NCBI GenBank assembly: GCA_023667015.1 | Contig: JAMPAX010000001.1 | Coordinates: 758,885-822,884, forward strand | DNA from: Muribaculaceae bacterium | Lineage (GTDB): Bacteria > Bacteroidota > Bacteroidia > Bacteroidales > Muribaculaceae | Length of the DNA stretch: 64,000 bases | Reading direction: 5' to 3' | Shown: positions 1-9,532 of the stretch, piece after piece | Position numbering within the stretch: position 1 is the first letter of the stretch | Layout: every line of letters starts with the position of its first letter | Notes under the pieces: generated by a model | The model's database searches: none | The model's input: only the letters and a program-made list of their open reading frames with translations | Told to the model about the DNA's origin: nothing | Translations under genes and position numbers: made by a program

Positions 1-184
1 CCAAGTGGCGGAGATAGCGGAAGAGGACGTCGAAGGTGATAGCCGGGCGCGCATGACCCAAATGGGCATCGCCATACACCGTCGGGCCGCAGACGTACAT
101 CCCCACATGTCCCTCATGAAGGGGCTTGAAGAGCTCTTTCTGACGACTCAGTGAGTTGTATATGCAGAGATTGTTGTCTTTCAT
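1..184 (-). CDS. cysS: Cysteinyl-tRNA synthetase, N-terminal fragment (runs off the left edge)
   Basis: Only the first 61 codons lie in the window. The translation begins [19 protein letters not shown] and continues with [19 protein letters not shown], which holds the zinc-ligand Cys and the HIGH-class signature (HLGH) of cysteinyl-tRNA synthetase, the enzyme that charges tRNA-Cys in the cytoplasm. The ATG at 184-182 overlaps the TGA of the upstream DUF3467 gene by one base (TGATG), so the two are probably co-transcribed and translationally coupled. The rest of the gene is outside the window. The identification rests on the N-terminal active-site motif and is firm. Confidence 0.93.
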   Translation of the reverse strand, partial: MKDNNLCIYNSLSRQKELFKPLHEGHVGMYVCGPTVYGDAHLGHARPAITFDVLFRYLRHL

Positions 185-483
185 CAGTTGTTGCCAATGA
201 CACCTCCCTTGGGAGTGCGTTGTTTGATTTCGCCAAACTGAGCCTCGTATTTCTTGATGTTGTCGGTCAGAGCAAACATCAGCTGTTTTGCGTTTTCGGG
301 GCTCATGATTACGCGGCTTACCACCGGAGCCTGGGGCATTCCCGGAGCTGCGAAGATGAAATCAATCAGGAACTCATTGGGACCATGGCCGATCATTGCA
401 AGGTTGGAGAATTTGCCGTCGGCTACTTCCGGACGAAGCTGTATCTGAATCTGATTCTGGTTGGGATTCTGTTCGTTTGCCAT
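184..483 (-). CDS. DUF3467 family protein
   Basis: A small soluble protein of 99 residues if translation starts at the ATG at 483. A TTG nine bases further upstream is possible but less likely. The sequence (Gln/Asn-rich start, then [18 protein letters not shown] and [13 protein letters not shown]) matches my recollection of the DUF3467 family of Bacteroidetes and some Proteobacteria, whose function is unknown. It has no signal peptide or membrane segment. The stop overlaps the start of cysS, which implies one operon. No catalytic motif is visible, so no function is proposed. Confidence 0.85.
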   Translation of the reverse strand: MANEQNPNQNQIQIQLRPEVADGKFSNLAMIGHGPNEFLIDFIFAAPGMPQAPVVSRVIMSPENAKQLMFALTDNIKKYEAQFGEIKQRTPKGGVIGNN

Positions 484-610
484 AATATTCAATATTTATT
501 AATATATTCTGTTTGCGAAGTTAACAAAAATTTCTCAATTCCCAATAAAGCGTTCCGCAATTGTATGTAGAATGTTTGTGGCTGTTTTTAATCTAATATG
601 GAATATTGAA

Positions 611-645
611 ACGGGACACGGAAACTTCAAGCTTCCGCGTCCCGT
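611..645 (-). terminator. Intrinsic terminator hairpin after the 678-4514 gene
   Basis: Arms 611-623 and 633-645 pair over 13 positions. The single non-Watson-Crick position is a G-U pair only when read as minus-strand RNA, which fits a transcript from the minus-strand gene that ends at 678. The hairpin is followed on that strand by a short U-rich stretch. The remaining DNA between 484 and 677 is AT-rich and holds no other gene that I can support. Confidence 0.75.
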
Positions 646-677
646 TGTCAGGAAATTATAAAAACGAAACTGAAATC

Positions 678-3600
678 TTATTTGATTACGATTTTCTGTG
701 ACTTGCCGTTGCTGCCGCGTACTACGTAGACGCCTGCTGCCAGGTTCAGTCCTTCGATGTCATTGATGCTGTCAGTCTCAGCAACGCGCACACCACCTAC
801 AGTGTATACTGTGTAGACAACGTGTGACACTGCGAAATTGGCATCTACACCTACAGAGTTGTCTACAAGCACGTTGACCTGCTTGGAGATTACTCGGCCG
901 TTGGACTCTGCATTCACGGTAAAGGTGTGGTTGCCTTCATGCTTGGGAGTGACGGTCAGTGTCTTGCCATTGAGTACTACTTCTACTGCATCGCCGGCGC
1001 GTGTCATATCTTCCTCGGAAATCCATAAGTTGATGTTGCAGTCGTGGTTGTCACGGTCGGTAACGTTGAGTTCGATTGTCTTGCCCTCATCAGCAGGGTT
1101 GAAGGCTATGTCGGTGTCGAGTTCAAACTCTACATCATAGCGGTCGGTGCGTACCGGCATTGCGGGGAACCACCAGTAGCTCGGCAGCTTAACAATCTTC
1201 TTAGTATCACCTGTCTTTGCGTCTACAAATACATACCAGTTGTCGAGAGCTGCACTACCGAAACCGGGGGTTATGGCATACATATATGTCTCTGTCAGGT
1301 CATCGTATCCGCAGGATCCGTATGCTTTGACCATCTTATAGCCCTCTATCATCTTTGTGCTGTGGGTATAGACGGGAGTCAGAGTTGAGGGGTCTGCCAC
1401 TTCATCGAGATCCCAGCGATAGAAGGTGCCGTTGCCCCATATGAGGGTATTCTTGCTGACTGCTGACTTGATGGTCACAGGACGCCATTGGCCGGGGGTG
1501 CAGGTAATGGACCCGGGGATGCTGTAAGTCTTAACTTCTTCAAGAGTCTCAGGATTGATCTCTGTCAGGCTATTCTTATTGGCGAGCCATACACGTCCGT
1601 CGGCGCTGACTACTACACCCTGAATATCCTTGCTTTCGAAGGTTTTGACATATTTGTCGTTGGTAGTATCAATGACACCAAGACCGATGCTGCAGTTGGT
1701 ATAGAAGACGTACTTGCCGCTCTTTACCATATCGCCAATCTGACCGAAGCGGTCGGCTGATGTTCCTTCGATGTCGGATTCTGCTACTGTGAGGTCATCG
1801 AGATTCAGTACGCGTACGCCGGCTGTTGTGCCGATATAAGCCTTGGAGGGGGAGACACCCACTACGGAGCGACCGTCACCGCCAATCTCGTCGATAGCGC
1901 CAATATGCTTGAATGTTTTGGCATCGGCTACGACTACGCGACCACCGGAACGTACCGGACGAGTGTCACCGCCGTCCCAGGCCTGCTTAGACATTACAAT
2001 CAGCTTGTCGGCCCATACTGTAGCTGAGCAGGATGTGGCACCAAAGGCCATATTGTTGTTCTGGTTGCCATAAGCACGGTAGTAGATATTGCCGGCATCG
2101 TCGATGAAGTTCAGCGAACCGGAAGTGTGAGTAAACCATTCCTCGTTGAGCCAAATCATACCTTCGGAGAAATCACCCTCAGGACGATTTTCGGGGTCTA
2201 CGCCCTTCACTTTGATATAGTATGTGGCGTTGACTGTTCCGTCAATGCTGGATACTGTCATCTTGGTAGTACCTTCTGAGTGAGCTACCAGGGATTTGAC
2301 ATTCATGTAGATTGAAGCAATAGATTCATCTTCAAAGGATACTGTGAAGCCGGTAAAATCGGCATTTTCAGGATAATATACAGGGGTGATAATCTGTACG
2401 CCCATATTGTCGAGTTCGATTGTACTTCCTTCTTCGATCCCCTGAAGAGCTATGCTGGTGATTGGATGTGCTATTACGGTAGAAACCTTGGTATAGTAGC
2501 CATCTTCGGGATAAACCTTGATATATTGATTATTCTTTTTAAAATAAAGGTAGGGACGAAGGATAACTTCGGAGGGGGTTGATACGGTTATCTTGTTGAG
2601 CATATTGCCATTCTTCGCATTTGCAACATAGCCGCTGTAGTCATAGATGGTTTTCTTTGTCTCGGGGTCGAGTACCTCAGTACAGATGCCGGAGCTGTAG
2701 AAATACTGAGCATCATCGAGCACATTGGCAATCATCGGGAATTCTACTGATTTGCCGTTTTCAGTGTTGAGCACGATTTCAGGCGCCATCCATACACCCT
2801 GCTGATCAGCGGGACGGAGGAGGAATTCTTCGCCGATTTCGGCTGTGCCATATACGAAGTTGATCTTGTCGCCGGAAGTTACTTCTGTGTCATAGTCAGC
2901 TTCTTCGCCATTGACGAGTATCTTCCAGCTTGCTTCGCTGTTGTTGACAGCCCAGTGGTCATACTCGCTGGCACTCTTAACCTGGGTATAGTCTATGTCA
3001 TCGATAGTATCGAAGATGTTCCAGGCTCCGAGATAGCGATGGGAACCTAAAGCATCGGAGTATTCTTTGTCGCCAACTACTACTTTTGCGGAGTTGTCCC
3101 CATTGGTATCGAAGCCGAAACCTACCTTACCTCCACCCTTGGAAGAATAGATTGAGTAGTAACGCTTGTCGTTTGTAAGCAGAGTCGTGATGACGTCGCT
3201 GACCTTATCTCCATTCTTGGCATATACGCCGGAGGCGAGGTTGTCGAGAGCTACTTTGTCGCCCCAGGTGAAGGTCACCCCGATGATGTTCATGCCGTCG
3301 CCGACATTGCTAAGATACTTGCTTTCATCCTTGGTGCGAAGCTCCATAAGGTTCGCAAATTGTCCCCAGAAGGAGTCTTTTTGCCAAGCCTCAAGAGATC
3401 CTGCGGGTACGAAAATCTGCCCTTTGTAGCCGGGAGTTGACCAACGATCATATTCATAAGCAACGGGTGTTGTGCTCGCAAAATAGAAGTCTCCTGACAT
3501 TGATCCGAATACTCCTGTTGCAATTGAGGTTGCAGATGCCGGAATATGTACTTCCTTGAGTGGGCTGTCTTTCATAGCCGGGATGAAGGCTACACCTTCT

Positions 3601-4514
3601 TCGAACACGACTTTATTAAGACTTGTACATTTTTCGAAAACATTGGTGTATTGGCCTTCCTCAAATGCAACACTACCGGGAATGGTGATTTCCTTGATGG
3701 CTTTACATTCTGAGAAACAGCTGTTCCCAATGTATTTCAAGTTCTCGGGAAGAGTAATTTCCGTCAGATTGAGGCATCCTTTGAATGCACTGCTTTCTAT
3801 ACGTTCAAGCCCTTCCGGAAGCTCAATAGTTGAGATGCGCGTATAGCGGAATGCATCCCCTCCGATTGTCTTTAATGTAGACGGCAACTTGATAACCTTT
3901 GCTCCGGAAATCTTATTGCTGTTGTAGCTGTTGTGGAATGATTGTGGAATCTCGGTTACCTTTGCTCTGATATCCAGAGTCTCAAGCCCACGACAGGAGT
4001 CAAAGGCTCCTCTGCCGAGTGTGAGACACCCTTCCGGAACAATAGCTTCTTTGAGTACGTAGCAGTTGCCGAAGGCATATTCTCCAAGCTGCTCCAATCC
4101 TGCCGGCAGATCAGCTTTGGTCATTACCACATTTGCATAGAAAGCACGGTTGCCGATGACTTTCAGAGTGGAAGGAAGATTGACTGTGGTAACACCTCCG
4201 CATGAATAAATGCCTTGATACTTAATCTCTTGAATACCTTCCTGAAGGGTAATTGTTGTAGCTTGCTCAGCATCTGCGAGACCATTCTGGCCAATAGCTA
4301 CCACAGAGTAGGTTGTGCCGTCATGTTCAACTATGGAGGGTACCGTGATTTCGGTCATAGTGTACTTGCCCGAAGCCGGTTTGGAAACCTCTACAGTCTT
4401 GGCTCCGGCATCGAGGATTGTGTAGTACAAGTCCCCGTACTGGAAGTCAACTGCCCAAAGCCCTCCCCATAGGGATAGCCCTAAGGCTGTTGCAAACATT
4501 CTGTTTAGTTTCAT
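678..4514 (-). CDS. Large exported protein: BspA-type LRR + transcobalamin-like domain + beta-propeller + T9SS-like tail; candidate surface B12-binding protein
   Basis: This 1,278-residue protein starts with a signal peptide (about residues 1-21). Residues about 50-345 are BspA/TpLRR-type leucine-rich repeats, with recurring LPxxLxxIGxxAF units. Residues about 400-557 resemble DUF4430, the family related to the C-terminal domain of transcobalamin and intrinsic factor; the hallmark is WKILVNGEEAD followed by VTSGDKINFVYG. About 680-770 looks Ig-like. About 785-1115 is a run of propeller blades (GGRVVVADAKTFKHIG, SADGRVWLANKNSLTEINP) similar to the YncE/DUF5074 type found in the Bacteroides B12 receptor BtuG. 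The last 55 residues, ending GVYVVRGSNGKSQKIVIK, resemble a T9SS type A sorting tail. A cobalamin riboswitch and terminator lie directly upstream, so expression should fall when B12 is plentiful. Domain assignments are by eye. B12 binding is inferred from context and fold, and LRR proteins of this kind can also be adhesins. Confidence 0.8.
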   Translation of the reverse strand: MKLNRMFATALGLSLWGGLWAVDFQYGDLYYTILDAGAKTVEVSKPASGKYTMTEITVPSIVEHDGTTYSVVAIGQNGLADAEQATTITLQEGIQEIKYQGIYSCGGVTTVNLPSTLKVIGNRAFYANVVMTKADLPAGLEQLGEYAFGNCYVLKEAIVPEGCLTLGRGAFDSCRGLETLDIRAKVTEIPQSFHNSYNSNKISGAKVIKLPSTLKTIGGDAFRYTRISTIELPEGLERIESSAFKGCLNLTEITLPENLKYIGNSCFSECKAIKEITIPGSVAFEEGQYTNVFEKCTSLNKVVFEEGVAFIPAMKDSPLKEVHIPASATSIATGVFGSMSGDFYFASTTPVAYEYDRWSTPGYKGQIFVPAGSLEAWQKDSFWGQFANLMELRTKDESKYLSNVGDGMNIIGVTFTWGDKVALDNLASGVYAKNGDKVSDVITTLLTNDKRYYSIYSSKGGGKVGFGFDTNGDNSAKVVVGDKEYSDALGSHRYLGAWNIFDTIDDIDYTQVKSASEYDHWAVNNSEASWKILVNGEEADYDTEVTSGDKINFVYGTAEIGEEFLLRPADQQGVWMAPEIVLNTENGKSVEFPMIANVLDDAQYFYSSGICTEVLDPETKKTIYDYSGYVANAKNGNMLNKITVSTPSEVILRPYLYFKKNNQYIKVYPEDGYYTKVSTVIAHPITSIALQGIEEGSTIELDNMGVQIITPVYYPENADFTGFTVSFEDESIASIYMNVKSLVAHSEGTTKMTVSSIDGTVNATYYIKVKGVDPENRPEGDFSEGMIWLNEEWFTHTSGSLNFIDDAGNIYYRAYGNQNNNMAFGATSCSATVWADKLIVMSKQAWDGGDTRPVRSGGRVVVADAKTFKHIGAIDEIGGDGRSVVGVSPSKAYIGTTAGVRVLNLDDLTVAESDIEGTSADRFGQIGDMVKSGKYVFYTNCSIGLGVIDTTNDKYVKTFESKDIQGVVVSADGRVWLANKNSLTEINPETLEEVKTYSIPGSITCTPGQWRPVTIKSAVSKNTLIWGNGTFYRWDLDEVADPSTLTPVYTHSTKMIEGYKMVKAYGSCGYDDLTETYMYAITPGFGSAALDNWYVFVDAKTGDTKKIVKLPSYWWFPAMPVRTDRYDVEFELDTDIAFNPADEGKTIELNVTDRDNHDCNINLWISEEDMTRAGDAVEVVLNGKTLTVTPKHEGNHTFTVNAESNGRVISKQVNVLVDNSVGVDANFAVSHVVYTVYTVGGVRVAETDSINDIEGLNLAAGVYVVRGSNGKSQKIVIK

Positions 4515-4571
4515 GATGTTAACTTGTTTTGAGATAGATTAAAATTAAGAGTTTGTTACATACAAGAAAAG

Positions 4572-4604
4572 CCCGCTTGCGTTTCTCTCAGAAACACAAG
4601 CGGG
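4572..4604 (-). terminator. Terminator hairpin between the cobalamin riboswitch and the CDS (probable expression platform)
   Basis: Arms 4572-4586 and 4590-4604 form a 15-bp stem with a 3-nt loop. The one imperfect position is a G-U pair only in minus-strand RNA, so the hairpin belongs to the transcript of the 678-4514 gene. It is followed by CUUUUCUU and sits about 55 bases before the start codon. This is the expected place for a transcription attenuator controlled by the riboswitch aptamer upstream. Confidence 0.75.
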
Positions 4605-4744
4605 AACAGAATATTCGGAACGTTGTAGGTGCTGACTTCTTCTAAGAGGGAGGCATCGCAATCGCGCAACGCGTTCTTCTCAAAAGTTGTATCATGCATA
4701 GTATCCGTTGCCCATAATCCCGTAGGCGCTGTCTGAGATAAGCG

Positions 4745-4948
4745 TTAATGGCAGGTCTTCTGACTTATCCTCCTCCGATTCGGCCTTCTCAGAGCTTTTC
4801 TGCTCCAATGACTTGATGAATCGAATTATTGTAGCCAACGAATTGCGCTACACGGAATTACAGCAGCGGGTACTGTTCCGGATTCTCACCGGATTCCCTT
4901 TTGATGAAACCGCTAATAGACATCTATATGTCCCGGTCTCAACCATTA
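4745..4948 (-). promoter_or_regulatory. Cobalamin (AdoCbl-class) riboswitch
   Basis: Read on the minus strand, the region contains the conserved blocks of the cobalamin aptamer in order. First comes GGGAATCCGGTGAGAATCC, then GGAACAGTACCCGCTGCTGT, and later the 3' block AAGTCAGAAGACCTGCC near 4751-4767. The transcript would start just upstream, near 4948, and the only gene downstream is the large LRR/propeller protein. In this class, B12 binding normally lowers expression of the downstream gene. The 5' and 3' limits are approximate. Confidence 0.92.
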
Positions 4949-4954
4949 CGGCCG

Positions 4955-4985
4955 CAAAATTATAAATTTTTTCTTTTACTACAAA
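4955..4985 (-). promoter_or_regulatory. Bacteroidetes-type promoter driving the riboswitch RNA
   Basis: On the minus strand TTTG (4985-4982) is followed after exactly 19 bases by TAATTTTG (4962-4955), a full match to the Bacteroides sigma-ABfr consensus TTTG-N19-TAnnTTTG. Transcription is expected to start near 4948, just before the aptamer. Confidence 0.8.
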
Positions 4986-5021
4986 ATTTTTTTACTATCA
5001 ACTATCAACTATCACTCATCA

Positions 5022-5693
5022 CTACTCAGCATTGCCGAGAAGTGATTCTATCCTTCCGTCTACCATTCGTATTATCCTGTCGGCTATGCTCGTCAGTGCT
5101 GTGTCGTGGGTGACTATCAGGAATGATTGTCCCCTCTCCTTACACATCCTCGAGATTATTCCCAATATCTCATCACGATTCTGCGAGTCAAGACTTCCCG
5201 TGGGTTCATCAGCGAGCACCAGTTTCGGATCGTTGACTAACGCGCGGGCTATTGCCGTGCGTTGCTTCTCTCCTCCGGAGAGTTCCCCGGGTTTGTGGTC
5301 CATCCTGTCGCCGAGTCCTAAGTTCTCTAGTAGCTCTGCGGCTTTGCGATATGCTTCTTTCCGACTCTTTCCGGCTATCAATGCCGGCAGGGCTACATTC
5401 TCGCGAGCTGTAAATTCCGGCAATAGCTCGTGAAACTGGAAGATAAATCCTAAATTCTGACTGCGGAAGGTGTCGAGTTTCTTTCCCTTCAGGCCTCTGA
5501 GGTCTATACCATCGTAGATGATGGTGCCGCTGTCGGCGGTGTCCAGTGTGCCGGCTATATGTAGAAGCGTACTCTTGCCAGCCCCGGAGGGACCCAATAT
5601 GGCTACTATCTCAGAGTCTCCTACCTGCATGTCTATCCCCTTAAGTACATGCAAATTGCCGTAGCTCTTCTCTATATTTCGAAGTTCTAACAT
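5022..5693 (-). CDS. lolD: ABC transporter ATP-binding protein, LolD-like
   Basis: A 223-residue stand-alone ABC ATPase. Visible motifs are Walker A (GPSGAGKST, about residues 34-42), the Q-loop (FIFQFHELLPEF), the signature LSGGEKQR, Walker B (LVLADEPTG) and the switch His (VTHD). The length and the GLKGKKL...FRSQNLGFIFQ segment match the LolD/MacB class. LolD energises LolCE, which releases lipoproteins from the inner membrane toward the outer membrane. No permease is adjacent, so the partner must be encoded elsewhere. The gene is 10 bases downstream of copA and probably shares its transcript. A role in lipoprotein release is the usual annotation but cannot be separated from MacB-like export here. 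Confidence 0.82.
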   Translation of the reverse strand: MLELRNIEKSYGNLHVLKGIDMQVGDSEIVAILGPSGAGKSTLLHIAGTLDTADSGTIIYDGIDLRGLKGKKLDTFRSQNLGFIFQFHELLPEFTARENVALPALIAGKSRKEAYRKAAELLENLGLGDRMDHKPGELSGGEKQRTAIARALVNDPKLVLADEPTGSLDSQNRDEILGIISRMCKERGQSFLIVTHDTALTSIADRIIRMVDGRIESLLGNAE

Positions 5694-5703
5694 GTTGGTT
5701 GTT

Positions 5704-7920
5704 CTATAGTTTTTTATTTCGCAGTTGCAAGATTGAGTTGCCTACCACGCATACTGAGCTCATAGCCATTGCGGCTGAGGCTATCATCGGGTCGAGGAGC
5801 CATCCGAAGGCCGGGTAGAAGACACCGGCTGCTAAGGGTATGCCGATGACGTTGTAGATAAATGCCCAGAAGAGATTTTCGCGAATCACCCTTACGGTTT
5901 TCGTAGACAGTGCGATGGCTTCCGGGATGTTGCGCAGTCTACCTCCGGTCAGTGTGACCATCGCTGTCTCAATGGCTATGTCGCTACCGGTGCCCATAGC
6001 TATGGATACGTCGGCACTCGCCAATGCTGAGGCATCGTTGATGCCGTCGCCTGCCATTGCTACTGTCTTACCGGTCTGTTGCAGTCGTTTTATTGCTCTC
6101 TGCTTTTCATTCGGCATCACTTCTGCCTCAATATGGCTAATACCTACCTGCTCTGCGATGTGCTCGGCGGTCTTCAGTCTGTCGCCGGTCAGTAATACTA
6201 CATCTATTCCATGTTTGCGCAAATGCTCTATAGTCTGCTTGGCATCGTCGCGGAGTCTATCGATAATTTTGAAGAGATACAGGAGCTTATCTGCTTTCCC
6301 GGCTGCTACTATCCCGGCTCCTTTTTCTTCCCAATTCGTTATTTCTTTCGCTGTGGCTTCGTCGATGGATAATCCCTCTGAGGCTGCCATTCGCAATGAT
6401 CCTGCCCAATACCCTGTCGGTGATTTTACTCCTAAGCCGGGCAGATTCTCAAACTCTCCCTCGGCTGTGCTGTTCTTCCCCTTTTCTATATAGTCGCGGA
6501 TAGCTCCGGAGAGGGGATGTTCGCTCTTCGCTTCGAGGGCGGCAATGGTTTGCATGTCTTCTTCTGTCGCGCCGTTGTATTCTTTGTGCTTTTCTACCAT
6601 CGGTCGCCCTTCAGTCAGTGTGCCGGTCTTGTCGATTGCTAAGATTTCTATCTGCGACATCCTTTCGAGGGCCTCTGCATCTTTTATGAGTATACCCTTC
6701 GTAGCACCAAGTCCTACTCCCATCATGACGGCTGTCGGCGTGGCCAGTCCTAAGGCACATGGGCATGCGATGACCAGTACTGACACTGAGGTCAAAAATG
6801 CTGTTGTCAAGTCTCCTCCTATGGTTGCCCAGAGCACGAAGGTTAGTAACGCTATGCCGATTACAGTGGGTACGAATATAGAAGCTACTTTGTCTACGAG
6901 TCTCTCCACCGGAGCTTTCGTCCCTTGCGCTTTTCTGACACTGTCGATAATATGAGCCAGTTCGGTGGACGCTCCTACATTGTCGGCTTTTACGGTGATA
7001 GAGCCGGATACATTAAAGGTTCCGGCCTTTACTATGCATCCACTATCTTTCTCTACCCCTATGGGTTCCCCGGTCAGCATACTCTCGTCGACTACGCTGT
7101 GTCCTCCCTCTACGGTGCCATCTACGGGTATTCGCTCTCCGGGGCGTATTACAATCTTGCATCCGGGAGTAATCTCTTCTATTGCCACCGTCTTCAGCGC
7201 TCCATCGGTTTCTTTGAGCAGTGCTTCTGTAGGTTGAAGCCCTATGAGTATTCGCAGCGCTTTCCCCGTAGAGCGACGTGCTCGCATCTCCAACGTCTTG
7301 CCGGTAAGCACAAAGGCGATAATCATGGCCGCCCCTTCGTAGTAGAGGTTGGCTTCATGTCCGCTGTCGGTGAGATATTCCGGAAAAATAGTGTTGAAGA
7401 GTGAGAAGAGGAAGCTGGTGGTGGTGGAGATGGCTACGAGGGTGTCCATTGTGGGATGGCAATCCTTTAGACTGCGAAACCCCTTGATGTAGAATTGCCT
7501 GCCACATACAGCCATCACAATCAAGGCTATGGCAGCTTCTATCCATGCTTGTCCCGGTAGGTGCCAATGGATCATGCATATGACACACAGCGGAATTGTT
7601 AGTATCCAGGCTATGATGAGGCGTGTTTTCATCCCGCGATACTGCCGAGCCTCAGATTCGTCGTGCATCTCTGCTGCTTTCTTCGCATCGGTCTCTGTTA
7701 TCATCTTGTAGCCGACGGCATCTATTGCTTCTGCCATCGTCTCCGGGGAGGTTGTCGCGGCGTCCCAGACCACTCTCACCGATGAGGACGCGAAGTTAAC
7801 GTCAGCCTCTTTAACGCCCGGAAGCTCCCGCAGTGTGCTCTCTACTCTGCCGGCACAAACTGCGCACATCATACCTTCAACTGAGAATATCCCTTCCTCT
7901 ATGTTCTTCGTTATACCCAT
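5704..7920 (-). CDS. copA: Copper-translocating P-type ATPase
   Basis: A 738-residue P1B-type ATPase. Residues about 8-72 form one heavy-metal-associated domain with the metal site MCAVC. The membrane CPC motif is visible ([12 protein letters not shown]), followed by the phosphorylation site DKTGTLTEG, the HP dipeptide (SEHPLSG) and the hinge GDGINDA. CPC together with one N-terminal MxCxxC is typical of Cu(I) exporters (P1B-1). It would pump copper out of the cytoplasm across the inner membrane. There is no nearby copper regulator or chaperone. Length and domain order are normal for the family. Confidence 0.92.
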   Translation of the reverse strand: MGITKNIEEGIFSVEGMMCAVCAGRVESTLRELPGVKEADVNFASSSVRVVWDAATTSPETMAEAIDAVGYKMITETDAKKAAEMHDESEARQYRGMKTRLIIAWILTIPLCVICMIHWHLPGQAWIEAAIALIVMAVCGRQFYIKGFRSLKDCHPTMDTLVAISTTTSFLFSLFNTIFPEYLTDSGHEANLYYEGAAMIIAFVLTGKTLEMRARRSTGKALRILIGLQPTEALLKETDGALKTVAIEEITPGCKIVIRPGERIPVDGTVEGGHSVVDESMLTGEPIGVEKDSGCIVKAGTFNVSGSITVKADNVGASTELAHIIDSVRKAQGTKAPVERLVDKVASIFVPTVIGIALLTFVLWATIGGDLTTAFLTSVSVLVIACPCALGLATPTAVMMGVGLGATKGILIKDAEALERMSQIEILAIDKTGTLTEGRPMVEKHKEYNGATEEDMQTIAALEAKSEHPLSGAIRDYIEKGKNSTAEGEFENLPGLGVKSPTGYWAGSLRMAASEGLSIDEATAKEITNWEEKGAGIVAAGKADKLLYLFKIIDRLRDDAKQTIEHLRKHGIDVVLLTGDRLKTAEHIAEQVGISHIEAEVMPNEKQRAIKRLQQTGKTVAMAGDGINDASALASADVSIAMGTGSDIAIETAMVTLTGGRLRNIPEAIALSTKTVRVIRENLFWAFIYNVIGIPLAAGVFYPAFGWLLDPMIASAAMAMSSVCVVGNSILQLRNKKL

Positions 7921-7953
7921 AAACTAATAAACTAATAAACGTATAAACCATCC

Positions 7954-9372
7954 TCACTCAGGATTCGCAGAAGCCTGAGTGAGGATTCTCCAAGCCGAAG
8001 GGTAGAGGTTGTTGGCGCGATTGCCGATATTCTTTACGAATCCCAGCTCTTCTCCGGCATACCCTACGCAGACTATACCGCGAGCGATTCCCTCAGGTAG
8101 TGTCAAAGGTTCTTTGCGAAGATATCGCAGGGCTTCGTCGCGTCCTAATTCTACGTATGGATGACTTTCCTTTAGGTAGACTGTACTGTGGGCAAGCTCT
8201 GCCGTCGGGATATAATCTCTCCCTTTGAGGTCGGCAGCATATATTCCCGGATTAATGTTGCTAATCTTTTCCTTTAATAGGTTGTATGTCTCTAATGTCT
8301 CCGGACTCAACGCCTGAACCCCTTCTTTCTCTGACATAAGGGTGTATGTCGCCGGTAGCCATTTTGCTACTGTCTGTGCCTCCTTTGGCAGCTTCGTCTC
8401 GTTCCCTTTCTTTCCTCGTTTCTTGGGTGATATAATGAGTTTTTGCCCTTCTGTCGTCGACCTTTCTTTGCGGAAGGCACATATATAAAGGCCTTCTCCC
8501 CGTGATATATGAGGCATGAATCTCACTCCCTCCGGTATTCCCAATTCGGTACTGATGGCCTTGTTCTCCGACAGTATCCCTTCGAGATGAAGATCAATTG
8601 GCTTCAGACTGTATTCCTCTCTTAGCCATATGGAGTTTTCTTCATCCTCTTGCGGGTTGAATGTACATGTGGAGTAGAGAAGAATTCCTCCCGGACGCAG
8701 TGCACATACTGCGTTGCTGAGTATCTCTCGTTGCAATGTGGCGCATTCTGCGATGAGTCGTTCGCTCCACCACGTGCGAGCATCGTCATCTTTGCGCATC
8801 ATCCCTTCGCCGGAGCAGGGGGCGTCTACGATGACAATGTCAAACATCTCCCCAACTCCTCGATATTCTGCAGTGTCTACACCGGTGACTATCACATGAG
8901 GATAGCCCCACTTGGCTAAGTTCTCTTTGAGGATGCTCCTCCTCTTGCCTACTATTTCGTTGGCTACGACTACGCTTCCCTCCGGCAGCGCGTCGATGAC
9001 GGCTGTAGTTTTCCCTCCCGGCGCGGCACACATGTCGAGTACCCGCATTTTTCGGTTTCCAATTTCTTCTGTGATTTTCGCTATTGCCTGGCCGTGAATC
9101 ATCGATGACGCTTCCTGCACGTAGTAGGCTCCGGCATGAAGTAGCGGGTCGAGCGTAAAATTCGGTCGCTCGGGAAGATACCTCCCGCAAGTATTCCATC
9201 CTACTACTTCACAGTCGGCAAACAGGCCCGGATGGTTCTTGCGGCTATTGAGTCTGACAGCTGTCGGAGCCTCGTCTTGAAGTGCTGTTATCAGCTCTTC
9301 CATCCTCGGTCCCGGCAATTGCCCTACCATCTCTTTGAATTTTTCGGGAATTTCTACCCTTTGTACTCTCAT
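7954..9372 (-). CDS. RsmF/NOL1-NOP2-Sun family RNA (cytosine-5) methyltransferase
   Basis: A 472-residue SAM-dependent methyltransferase that puts a methyl group on C5 of cytosine in rRNA or tRNA. Visible are the SAM-binding motif MCAAPGGKTTAVID, the DAPCSGEGMMRKD motif carrying one catalytic Cys, and LYSTCTFNPQEDEENS carrying the second (nucleophile) Cys. The C-terminal part, ending in a PUA-like segment (RGIVCVGYAGEELGFVKNIG), matches the longer RsmF/YebU layout. The ATG at 9372 is preferred over an in-frame start 18 bases upstream, because family members begin close to MRVQRVEIP. A TATTTTTG promoter box ends only 4 bases before this ATG, so the mRNA may be almost leaderless. Confidence 0.9.
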   Translation of the reverse strand: MRVQRVEIPEKFKEMVGQLPGPRMEELITALQDEAPTAVRLNSRKNHPGLFADCEVVGWNTCGRYLPERPNFTLDPLLHAGAYYVQEASSMIHGQAIAKITEEIGNRKMRVLDMCAAPGGKTTAVIDALPEGSVVVANEIVGKRRSILKENLAKWGYPHVIVTGVDTAEYRGVGEMFDIVIVDAPCSGEGMMRKDDDARTWWSERLIAECATLQREILSNAVCALRPGGILLYSTCTFNPQEDEENSIWLREEYSLKPIDLHLEGILSENKAISTELGIPEGVRFMPHISRGEGLYICAFRKERSTTEGQKLIISPKKRGKKGNETKLPKEAQTVAKWLPATYTLMSEKEGVQALSPETLETYNLLKEKISNINPGIYAADLKGRDYIPTAELAHSTVYLKESHPYVELGRDEALRYLRKEPLTLPEGIARGIVCVGYAGEELGFVKNIGNRANNLYPSAWRILTQASANPE

Positions 9373-9376
9373 GCTA

Positions 9377-9384
9377 CAAAAATA
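9377..9384 (-). promoter_or_regulatory. -7 promoter box abutting the start of the RsmF-like gene
   Basis: TATTTTTG on the minus strand matches TAnnTTTG and ends 4 bases before the ATG at 9372. No clear TTTG -33 element is seen at the right distance. On the opposite strand TACTTTTG (9399-9406) could serve the plus-strand operon starting at 9533. The DNA from 9410 to 9500 is low-complexity, CT-rich and without a gene. Confidence 0.5.
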
Positions 9385-9500
9385 ACACATTTTTTTATTA
9401 CTTTTGTTATGAATTTCTCTTATCCGAGTCTGAATTCCTCATTCTCTCTAACCTCTAACTCTTCATTATCTCTGACCTCTAACTCCTAACCTCCAAACTT

Positions 9501-9523
9501 TTTGCAAGTTGGAAGCTTGCAAA
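9501..9523. repeat. Small palindrome of the GCAAG-GGAAG-CTTGC family
   Basis: TTTGCAAG (9501-9508) and CTTGCAAA (9516-9523) are perfect inverted arms around TTGGAAG. In reverse orientation it resembles the palindromes at 15606, 22884 and 25941, and more loosely the one at 52803. It lies just before the start codon at 9533 and could sit in the 5' leader. Confidence 0.6.
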
Positions 9524-9532
9524 ACTTATATT

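Noticed and set aside
151..570. 139-codon plus-strand ORF over DUF3467
   Set aside because: It is antisense to DUF3467 and the cysS start, and has no family features.
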